Positions 24,040-36,000 of a stretch of DNA of 64,000 nucleotides are shown one piece after another. A program made the translations under genes and the position numbers. The notes beneath the pieces are model-generated. The model saw nothing but the letters and a program-made list of their open reading frames with translations, searched no databases and was not told the DNA's origin. Numbering within the stretch: position 1 is the stretch's first letter; every line of letters begins with the position of its first letter. The stretch lies in the NCBI GenBank assembly GCA_964020085.1, contig OZ026596.1, forward strand, positions 9,504,239 to 9,568,238, given 5' to 3'. Source of the stretch: Micromussa lordhowensis (lineage: Eukaryota > Cnidaria > Anthozoa > Scleractinia > Lobophylliidae).

Positions 24040-27000
24040 TTACTGTTCTTGTTTTGATTTTTTTCTTTTAGAACCTGTTCTCTTATCCTTCTTTCTTTTC
24101 CTGACATTTGTCGTGCGCGCTTCCTGTTCTTCCTCAACTCCATTTCCTTCTATTTCTTCTTCAACTTTTTCTTGTCCTTTTTTCTTTTCTTGTGTTTCGT
24201 TGTTTTCTTGTTTTTCGTTTTCTTCTTGTGTTGCGTTGTTTTCTTGTGTTGCGTTGTTTTCTTGTGTTTCGTTGTTTTCTTCTGCTTCTTTGTTTTCTTG
24301 TCCTCCTTTGTTGTCTTGAAAGCAGTCATTGCCCTTTTTTACTTTTTCAGATTTTTTTTCGGCTTTTCCTTTGTCGCGTTGGGTGTCTGTGCTGGCATGT
24401 TCTTCCGTTCTTCTTATTTTTATTCCTTCTTTTTCTTTCCTTTTTTTTCGGGACTTCTCGTTTTGTACTTGATCTGTTGATAATACACATATCATAGTTG
24501 AAGTCCATAAATGTAGTTGACTTAAGATATCTTGTTTCACGTGTAGCTTCACACACTTTCACTCTTGATTAATAATACATTCATGTCCTTTACGAAATGA
24601 GAACCTTCTCTCCAAAGAGTTCTCTTTATAAGCCGATAAAAGTAATGTGGCAGCGGCCTCTCACTAAATGGAATCATTCTCAGTTTTAATATACGTTTTG
24701 CATTGGGCCATCCCACCAGTATCAGCACCACAGTTAATAATAACTCGAATTTTTCTTACCAACAACTGTTGTAGATAACTTCTCTTCTACGGATTGCGGT
24801 ATATTTCCCCTGAAGGAGACCTGCAAGTAAATATAGGGAAGGGAAGTGTGCTGTTTAAAGGACACATGTGTAACTTGCTTTGCATGATAGAAACTCTAGC
24901 TGTTGTATCTATCATTTAAGGCTAGTTACACCTGAGTCCTTTGAAAAGCACACTTCCCTTGTGGATTTTTAACACTTTCTAGATGTCACTTGCTTTAATG
25001 TTATTGTTAATGTTACAGTCACTGTTAGTGTTATAGGAGAGTGCCAGCAAAGTGACAAATGCACTCCGTTGAAATTGACTAACAATATATTCCCACCCAG
25101 ATGGGTTTCTATTCCATTATTCTACTTTTTTTTGTACAACACACAACTCTTTCAAGTTTCTTCTTATTTTAACACATCCATTGTAAACTGCTCATAAATT
25201 GCTCTTTTTCTTTTACTGAAACCGCAAAGATACAGCAGAGTCAATCTTCTCCAAGTACACATGGTTCTAGAGAGCCTCGTCCCTGGAGGGATACATGAGA
25301 TTCAGTCTACTCCAAGTATCGTGGCTCTATGGAGCCTCGTCCCTGGAGAGATACAGTAGAGTCATTCTACTCCAAGTATCGTGGCTCTAGAGAGCCTCGT
25401 CCCTGGAGAGATACAGTAGAGTCAGTCTACTCCAAGTATCGTGGCTCTATGGAGCCTCGTCCCTGGAGAGATACAGTAGAGTCAGTCTACTCCAAGTATC
25501 GTGGCTCTAGAGAGCCTCGTCCCTGGAGAGATACAGTAGAGTCAGTCTACTCCAAGTATCGTGGCTCTATGGAGCCTCGTCCCTGGAGAGATACAGTAGA
25601 GTCAGCCTACTCCAAGTATCGTGGCTCTATAGAGCCTCGTCCCTGGAGAGATACAGTAGAGTCAGTCTACTCCAAGTATCGTGGCTCTAGAGAGCCTCGT
25701 CCCTGGAGAGATACAGTAGAGTCAGTCTACTCCAAGTATCGTGGCTCTATGGAGCCTCGTCCCTGGAGAGATACAGTAGAGTCAGCCTACTCCAAGTATC
25801 GTGGCTCTAGAGAGCCTCGTCCCTGGAGAGATACAGTAGAGTCAGTCTACTCCAAGTATCGTGGCTCTAGATAGCCTCGTCCCTGGAGAGATACAGTAGA
25901 GTCAGCCTACTCCAAGTATCGTGGCTCTATAGAGCCTCGTCCCTGGAGAGATACAGTAGAGTCAGTCTACTCCGAGTATCGTGGCTCTAGAGAGCCTCGT
26001 CCCTGGAGAGATACAGTAGAGTCAGTCTACTCCAAGTATCGTGGCTCTATGGAGCCTCGTCCCTGAAGAGATACAGTAGAGTCAGTCTACTCCAAGTATC
26101 GTGGCTCTAGAGAGCCTCGTCCCTGGAGAGATACAGTAGAGTCAGCCTACTCCAAGTATCGTGGCTCTATAGAGCCTCGTCCCTGGAGAGATACAGTAGA
26201 GTCAGTCTACTCCAAGTATCGTGGCTCTATAGAGCCTCGTCCCTGGAGAGATACAGTAGAGTCAGCCTACTCCAAGTATCGTGGCTCTATAGAGCCTCGT
26301 CCCTGGAGAGATACAGTAGAGTCAGTCTACTCCAAGTATTGTGGCTCTAGAGAGCCTCGTCCCTGGAGAGATACAGTAGAGTCAGTCTACTCCAAGTATC
26401 GTGGCTCTAGAGAGCCTCGTCCCTGTAGAGATACAGTAGAGTCAGTCTACTCCAAGTATCGTGGCTCTAGAGAGCCTCGTCCCTGGAGAGATACAGTAGA
26501 GTCAGTCTACTCCAAGTATCGTGGCTCTAGAGAGCCTCGTCCCTGGAGAGATACAGTAGAGTCAGCCTACTCCAAGTATCGTGGCTCTATAGAGCCTCGT
26601 CCCTGGAGAATAACAGTAGAGTCAGTCTACTCCAAGTATCGTGGCTCTAGAGAGCCTCGTCCCTGGAGAGATACAGTAGAGTCAGTCTACTCCAAGTATC
26701 GTGGCTCTAGAGAGCCTCGTCCCTGGAGAGATACAGTAGAGTCAGCATACTCCAAGTATCGTGGCTCTATAGAGCCTCGTCCCTGGAGAGATACAGTAGA
26801 GTCAGCCTACTCCAAGTATCGTGGCTCTATAGAGCCTCGTCCCTGGAGAGATACAGTAGAGTCAGTCTACTCCAAGTATCGTGGCTCTATAGAGCCTCGT
26901 CCCTGGAGAGATACAGTAGAGTCAGTCTACTCCAAGTATCGTGGCTCTATAGAGCCTCGTCCCTGGAGAGATACAGTAGAGTCAGCCTACTCCAAGTATC

Positions 27001-30000
27001 GTGGCTCTATAGAGCCTCGTCCCTGGAGAGATACAGTAGAGTCAGCCTACTCCAAGTATCGTGGCTCTAGAGAGCCTCGTCCCTGGAGAGATACAGTAGA
27101 GTCAGCCTACTCCAAGTATCGTGGCTCTATAGAGCCTCGTCCCTGGAGAGATACAGTAGAGTCAGTCTACTCCAAGTATCGTGGCTCTATAGAGCCTCGT
27201 CCCTGGAGAGATACAGTAGAGTCAGTCTACTCCAAGTATCGTGGCTCTATAGAGCCTCGTCCCTGGAGAGATACAGTAGAGTCAGTCTACTCCAAGTATC
27301 GTGGCTCTATAGAGCCTCGTCCCTGGAGAGATACAGTAGAGTCAGCCTACTCCAAGTATCGTGGCTCTATAGAGCCTCGTCCCTGGAGAGATACAGTAGA
27401 GTCAGCCTACTCCAAGTATCGTGGCTCTAGAGAGCCTCGTCCCTGGAGAGATACAGTAGAGTCAGCCTACTCCAAGTATCGTGGCTCTATAGAGCCTCGT
27501 CCCTGGAGAGATACAGTAGAGTCAGTCTACTCCAAGTATCGTGGCTCTATAGAGCCTCGTCCCTGGAGAGATACAGTAGAGTCAGTCTACTCCAAGTATC
27601 GTGGCTCTATAGAGCCTCGTCCCTGGAGAGATACAGTAGAGTCAGCATACTCCAAGTATCGTGGCTCTATAGAGCCTCGTCCCTGGAGAGATACAGTAGA
27701 GTCAGTCTACTCCAAGTATCGGGCTCTAGAGAGCCTCGTCCCTGGAGAGATACAGTAAAGTAAGTCTTACTCCAAGTTCGTGGCTCTAGAGAGCATTGTC
27801 CTTGGAGAGATACAGTAGAGTGAGCCTACTCCAAGTATCGTGGCTCTATAGAGCCTCGTCCCTGGAGAGATACAGTAGAGTCAGTCTACTCCAAGTATCG
27901 TGGCTCTATGGAGCCTCGTCCCTGGAGAGATACAGTTGAGTCAGTCTACTCCAAGTATCGTGGCTTCAAAGAGCCTCGTCCCTGGAGGATCAAGACTTGT
28001 TAGGCACGAAACTTGATTACAATTTGTGTTCGTACAATCCTTTAAATTCCCAGTCACTTTCATGAACTTGTCTGGCAATTATTAATTGTGAAATGCTTAT
28101 TTTTTTTGTATTACTCAACCTTTGGCAAAGGTCAGTTTAGCAAAGTTTTCTAAAACTTTGTTCATTAATATTTCGGAATTAAGTTACCTTACCTTTTCGA
28201 GGTTTATTTTTCAGTTCAGTTTAAGAAAGATTTTTAAGATTGTTGCTGAGTAATTTTTTAGGGTTTTAAGTTACTTTATCTTTAAACATCATGATAGTTT
28301 TATTTTTCATTTAGCTCCAGTGTTTCAGGAACTTTTGGCCTACATTATAGAGGCCTCTTGAGCGGCTCTTACCTAACAGTGCTCCAAACATGAAGTTTTT
28401 ACATGTAACAATTGGCATAAACTGCACCATCTTTCCAGTAGGATTTTACACCCCGAAAAATTAACCACTATTCCCGTAAAATAGTCCCTACCTGAGTAGC
28501 CAGAAGTTTTTTGACATCCTCTTCTTCCTACATAGTTTTCAGAAATACAGGATTAAAAGTGTTATGTCTTTTTTAAAATAAGGTTAAACTTGTGAACCCA
28601 CAATACATGTACGAAACATACATGTATTTTGTTATATGCCTCCCAAATTGGGTACTTACTTACAGGGAGAAGACAAGTATTTGTCAAGCAAGTACTTTTT
28701 CTTCTGAGTTTTTCAATCTTTTAGTCGGGAGGTATATCGAGAAAAGAAAAATACTTAGTGACTGGCCACAAGGAAAACAGTGAGTTTTCTTTCTTGTTGA
28801 CCTCAATGTTCTCATCAGCTTCACCTTGTATTGAAGTGTTCAATGCAACCTTCAAAATGCACTCAGGGTATGGAGCTTATTTCCACTAAAAGGTCGAGTC
28901 AAAATGAAACTGCTTGAAAAAGAAAACCGTACTGTTGTATTTTGATCACAGCCTTATACCTCTCCAAGCACATAAAGATCCACCTTTCCTTAAAGTTTTG
29001 AAACCTCTCCACTGTTTTAGTTCATTTTTTTCTCAGAGGTTACACCTTCTGAGTTCTCAGACCCTGCACTCTATTCACTTGACCAAGAAGGAATGGCTAC
29101 CAATTCCACCCACATTTATTCTTGTTATAACATATTTTCTCCCAGACTCCCTTATGCAGAGCTAACTTTGTATATTGTGGTTTAATTTTTTTGGTTAACA
29201 TTTTTTACACGGATTTAATTGATTTTTTTTTTTTGGGGGGGGGGGGTTAAATTTTTACAACACATGAAAAGTTTTTAGTCTAACATCAAAGCTAACCATT
29301 CAAAATAAGTGCTTAGGCCCAATCACTAACCTGAGAACTTAACCAAATTACAAAATCGTTAACCTGAGACCTCAACCAAATTACTAAAAAACACTTTCAA
29401 AGTTTGTAGCCTAACATCAAAGCTAACCATTTAAAATAAGTGCATAGGCCTAATCACTAACTTGAGAACTTAACCAAATTACAAAATCACTAACCTGAGA
29501 CCTTAACCAAATTACTAAAACACATGGAAAGTTTTTAGCCTAAAATCAAAGTTTAATCATTCAAAATAATTGCTTGTGTGAAAATTAAAACTGAGAATTA
29601 AACTGGTTTAAAAATTTTACACCAGTTTGAAAAATTTAAACCAGTTTCAAAAGTTAAACCAATTGTAAAATTGAACCACAACATATTCATCTAATGATAA
29701 GAAAAAATGGTTGTTTACTTACATTGGACCTTCAGCTTGGCAAGAAGAGGTCACAGTTCTTTTCTATATCCAAGAGCTCTTTCGATATATGAGGAGTATA
29801 AAATTACTGATATTTAACTTGAACATCATTCAATATGTGCTACTTACTCTCTCATAAATATCGAGAACCTCTTGTTCTGTTATCGGATGTTCATGTAAAA
29901 TCACCTCCTGCCTTCTTTGGAGGGTGAAGTGCAGTGGTAGAGCTTTAATTGAGCCTGCCCAGTCATACACTTCCTGTCATTCACAGAGACCAAAACAATT

Positions 30001-33000
30001 ATAATTTCAATATCAGTATACACATGTATGGTATCAAGATAGTAACAAGATAGTGACAAGTGCTAGCTAGGAGATTAATTGAAAATTTTTTATAACTTTG
30101 GATACTCAAATGTGAAAGTAGATAGAAGCAGAGCTTTGTTTTGCACAGAGTGAAGAGTTTTCAACCTGGACTATAAAATTGGTATTTCCCTGCACGTGTC
30201 TGCTGTTCTGGGGGGTGCTTAAAATACAAATAGTACTGCATTCATGAACATCAAATATTACAGCAAGTGAAGCGTACCCCTCAAGATTGCAATAATGATC
30301 TGATTATTTGAATCTTGAACCCACTTGTTGTTTCAGGAATGCAATAATGACTTAATTATTTGAATATTGAACTCGCTCGTTCAATCCAAGAATATGAGTA
30401 ACGGGTTCCGTTTTTGAAAAATCAATTCACTATTGCATTCTAGAAAAAGACTAGTTGGTTTGAAACCACTAGGTTTCAAACCAACTACAGTGTAGTCTTT
30501 CGAAAACAGAACACGTTACTCGTATTCTTGGATTGAACCAGCGAGTTCAATATTCAAATAATTAAGTCATTATTGCATTCTTGAAACGACTAATGAGTTC
30601 AAGTTTCAAGTAATCGGTTCATTAATGCAATCTTGAGGGGTACGCTTCACTTGGTTTGACTGTAAATCTACTGTTTACAGTAGTTTTAATTACATACCTG
30701 GAACAAGGCAGTTCTCTTGAATGTACGTTGAAATTTGAGATCACCAAAGCGAAGGATTATGATGTGCCCTGTTTTGGGCTCTGGTGGCACACGATTGGTC
30801 CTATCATCTCTGATCTAAGGAGTCAAAAAACGTACCATCATGCATGACTCATCCAATTTTAGGGTACAAAATGATATTACATACAAAAATTAATATATTA
30901 AAGCAATTACTACTACATTAATCTTAGAATTCATGTAGATTAAAAAAAATTAAGAATACTTCAAATAAGTGTATATACCCTAAAATAATGCTCCTCAATA
31001 CAATCAACCAAATCCAAAAATATCCTGTTTCATATGATCCCACTGACTGAATTTTTTTATCATGTGTATCAGGTTACATTTCCTGTCAGTTTATAGTTTG
31101 AGTGTGTGGCTGAAACAGTAATGTCAGTTTTTCAATTACATATATATGCCCTTTATCATTCTCTCCTTCCTAGAATGGCGTATGTCAATATCTTGGTGTA
31201 TTATAAATACAAATTCTTTTATTTGATTCCCTAGCACATACCCTGCATGCTTTGGCATCACAGTCTTGATTCAAATGGCATTTAATCCATTTAGAATGAA
31301 CAGCTATCATGTTTTTGCTTGCGTAAAAATAATAACATTGACACAACAATTGTGATGTTTTTGCAGAAATATTGATACCTATTATGCAAATTGATGTGAG
31401 TTGACAAACGAATATGTATACCTCAAGATAAATACACTGTTTATCAGTTTAAATGAAACTCTGTGACATACCCTCTGGGTTTTGTCATGATAGTCCACAT
31501 CGTTATTGTCCTCAGATTTTGCTGGCATGGACTGTTCCTTAGATAAAAACAAATAAATGAAATGCAAACCAAATTACCATTTGCCACTCTTATTTATTGC
31601 ACGCAAAAATTAAAAATTACCACATCCTTGATTTTTAGGTGAAAAATTTGCACCACAAATATATGAGTGAAGACATATACATGACAAGACCACAAAGAAA
31701 AGAGTAAAACAATCATAGAAAATTTAAGTCTTGCAAGAACTTAATGTTTATCTTGTTCAAAAACAGTTAAGTGGTGTAGGGAAAGAACTCTAACTTATAG
31801 TTTTTGATAAAGAAAAAAAAACAACATTTCTGGCCTCAAAGATATTTCAACATGAATCGGTTTACGGATGCACCACATATTATTAAAACATACTTGTTCT
31901 ATGAATTCTTTATCTTGTGCCTTGACGAGGCTTCTCCTGTTGTCCAACTTACATCTAATAAAACACATGAAACATGGTTTAAAGGACCAGAATCTCAATA
32001 CTGAGCATCAGGCCACTCTCTCAACCTTAAAACAGGCATGACCAAAACATTACTGAACATTTTTTTATTTGACTTTTTGGCATCATTCAGACAACTTTCT
32101 GATGTCTTCACAATGCACCTGGCCAGTTTATGTTAGCCAAAATAAAGTCAGTGAAAAAGATACAGTCATGGTCGCAGAAGTGTGAAAACTTTACATTAAA
32201 GCTTTGTTGGGTAGCCATGCATAGATGTGCTTTACTGTAGATGGCAAAATATTCCATCAAACCTTGCTTGTATCAAGTTAAGGCTGATGCTCAAATCATT
32301 AAGTACTGTAGCTGCCTGATAAAACAAACAATGTACACTATTACACTGCTTGCACAGGAAATTCTGATCTTCAAAAAGACCCTAGTTCTGTGCGTACATG
32401 CACTGACTTGCATGACTTGAAGAGATAAATTTTTGTCAGGTGAAAATAATAATAATAACTTTATTTCTATAGCGGTATATACAAAAGCTCTATATCGCTT
32501 AACAACCTAATAAATATCTAACTAACAATAACACTAAAACAAAAAGTCAATTGAAAGCAAGTCTAAAAAGATAAGTTTTCAATCTAGATTTAAAAACATC
32601 AACCGAACGACTTAATTTAATATTTACAGGCGCACATTCGGTACTTCTAATAAATGTTTGCCAGCCGACCTAAGGTTTCTTGTAGGGTTATATGGGACTA
32701 TAAGTTGACTTAAATACGGAGGCGTCAGATTATTGAGACCTTTGAAAGTTAAGAGTAATACTTTAAAGGGAATTTGCTGCTCCACAGGTAACCAGTGTAG
32801 CTCCTTAAGGACGGGGCAAATGTGCGCAGCCCTAGGTCGCCCAGCTACAAGGCGTGCAGCACAGTTTTGAACGCGCTGAAGCTTCTGAATCATATACTTT
32901 GGTGACCCAAGCAACAATGAGTTACAATTGTCCAGTCGACAGGTGACATAAGCGTGGATGAGGGTCTTTGTGCTCTCAGAAGTCAGATACATTCTAATCT

Positions 33001-36000
33001 TCGCGATATTCCAAAGATGAAAAAAAGCAGATTTACAAATGGAACTCACATGCTTGTCCAGTGACAAGGTCTCATCAAAAACTACTCCTATGTTCCTAGC
33101 TTTGTCAGACTGCTCTACACGATGATCGCCAACCAGAATACTATCTAAAGATGGATGTGGCCGATATTTTGAACTGATAATGAGCAGCTCCGTCTATTCA
33201 AGTTAGTACCTTTCCTCCCTTAAAGCTTGACATAAACCTGCTGCCATCTGGAATGCTTCTAGGACATTCTTTTTTCCAATGTTTGATTCTGCAATTAACA
33301 AGTTGATACACATTCTCACAATCTCAGACCCTCTCTTTTTTTACAATTTTATAATGGTCTTGATACAATGTAATTCTTTGTAGACACTCAAATACAGTAC
33401 TGTAATTTAATGAAGAAAAGCCCAGGCACGTTTTCAAATTGCACATAATCACAGGGGGTACTGAAATCTGCATGTGGAGCTTATTAGCAAAACTACTGGG
33501 ACTAAAAGTTTGTTTTCTAATTTGTAACATTGTCTTAATTTTTTATTTAAAAACAGAACAAAACAGGAATTGCTCACAAGGTTGAATGAGACAGTTATTC
33601 AACGAAGAACATTGCTGAATGTATAAGTGCTTGGTACACTACTAAGAAATTGCATGCAAAGAAAGCAATTTGCCTTTTTAAACAAAATTACTAGCCGACT
33701 GTGATTTTACTTGAATATAGTGTAAACAAACCTACAGTAGACTGTAGCAGTGCCTATATATTCATACTATATTTTGCATGGACGAGGGATGCTACTATTT
33801 GAGGAGACACACTTATTTCAATTTTCATGTTTAAGGCTTGAGGCATTCAATAATAATATTATTGTTTGTTTGTTTGTACTACAAGTTTTTTGGTTTGGCC
33901 ATTACCCCGTTGACTCAGAGAATTTTGCTTGGAGAGAAGACAGAATTATTATGCCATGAACTTGCAATTTTTTTAGATTCTTTTCTGAAATATAATTATC
34001 AAATGAAAATACTTTTGTCAGGAGCTGGTTACAAGTGAACTTCGGTCAATGAATAAAATTTTTTCTGATAGTAGTAACAAAGCCTGTGTGCAACTGTATG
34101 CCAGTAGGCATTCTGCCCCACTATGTAACGTACCATGAAAAAAATTAAATGTATTCATACCATTAAAAATTTCCACACATTGGGGAACATGGGAGGGTAC
34201 CAAAATAAGCATTGATGGCATATCTCCTCCAACACCATACTTGGCTTGAACTAAGAAAAGACACAAGATGTTTTAGGTTATTGGATACACATTATAACTA
34301 TAAACACCCATGTTGATGCCATCTAACTGCTGGAATTGTAATAAAATATTGATATTAATAAATTTTTATACTATCAATATTGAGACAAACATTATATTAG
34401 TGGCGAACTGCTCCTCTTCTCTAATTGAAGGCTTTTGTGCAAAAAGGGCATATATCGTTTTTTGAGCAGATTGTCATTTACTGCAAGATCAAGCTAATTT
34501 TTGGCATACTGAATTGTGTTGACATCGTTCCGTAATTGATTTTGTTGGTGTGCGCTACGTATGCAAAAAAAATCAGTCTTTGAAAAACAAAAGAAACAAA
34601 CAAACAAAAATAGTTAACTAGTTAAATGTTGATTACATGATAATACTAGACTGCGATCATTCTCTCTTTTGCTTGAAAATCCGTGGGGAAAAACGAAAGG
34701 ATGCCAGCACTACTTACGGCTCGCGGCTTTGCATATCACGCTCGCACGCTCATGTTGATTTCCGTTCTTCATTCTGTTTTTCTCTACGGACTTTCGAGCA
34801 AAAGAGAGACTGCTAGCAGTATATGAGAATACATGATCGCAGAGATACTCTTTTGACTTATGGCAGAGCAAAATGTTGATGTCATGAAGCCTTCAAGGTT
34901 AGGGTTCTGTCAACTGATCCCAGAAGTTCAAAACACTACAAATCATGCCGATTTGAAATAAAATTTATGTTATAATCGATTGCTACTTGTTGTCCATTGT
35001 CTGTTTGAATCCCTGTGTCAATAACTTCCAAAAATCCACTTCCTCTTACGGTATGTTGCTGTTTACCACGCCACCAAACCAATAAAATGTCCACTGAACA
35101 TGATCGCAATGCATGCTGGGAAGGGTCCTTTTGCCCTGTGTGGGCTATGACTTTGACTTCGCAAACGCGACAGCCTGTCTGCTAGGTAGGTACTAAAAGA
35201 TCTCCAAAAGATGGCACTTAGAAGACTGACTTTTCTGCATATGTCATTTGTTTTTTCATGTCAACACAAGTCAGTCTGCCAAAAATTAGCTTGATCCTGC
35301 AGAAAATGAAAATCCGCTAAAAAAGCGATATACGCCCTTTTTGCACGAAAGTCTGTCAATTAATTTCACTGTTGGTAAGAAATAATCACACTTTGCCAAT
35401 GACAGTCTTTAGTTAGACACTGTTAAGTTTGGTATTAGTTCTAAGTTCAGTCTTGTGCATTTGCCTATCATGGTAATGACTTAATTTTTAGTTCATTTTC
35501 ACCTTTCTTGCCCTCTGCTGACTCTCTGTCAGCCACCCAAAACAAGCACTTTGGTTCCATCAGCTGGACTGTGCTGTTTAATATTCTATAAGAAACATTG
35601 ATATATATTTTAGTTAGCATTTCAACAATGTTTAAATTCTCTGATGATGTATCATTTTTATGTACCAGTCTAGGTAAAACAAAATATCGCAACAAAAGCC
35701 AAATTTAGATAGCTCAGTCATCTTTTGATATGAGGTGCATATTTTATGCAATCAAATTAGCTCAAAATTTATACTACATGCTGTTGATCCTCAAATAACT
35801 CCCAGGTGACTATTTATAATTTAGGCCAGAGATAGGGCAATTACAGTATATTAATCTATTCAAGGACACGCGGTTATTTAGCTTTTCTTTCAGCAAAATG
35901 TAACTGCTTAATTTTGGTTTTAATTATCTTCATGTGCATATATAAACTAAAAATAAAATTTTATTTCAATGATGTTTGTCTGTTATACTTTGTGATGATG

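Noticed and set aside
25329..25874. Repeat protein of 20-residue units (EPRPWRDTVESVYSKYRGSR)
   Set aside because: The frame is open only because 60 is divisible by 3. It meets stops at 25872-25874 and about 26063, all common variants would be amino-acid changing, and it runs antisense within an intron of the FAF1-like gene.
25225..27988. CRISPR-like array
   Set aside because: Units abut with no unique spacers and the genes around are spliced eukaryotic genes; this is a tandem minisatellite.
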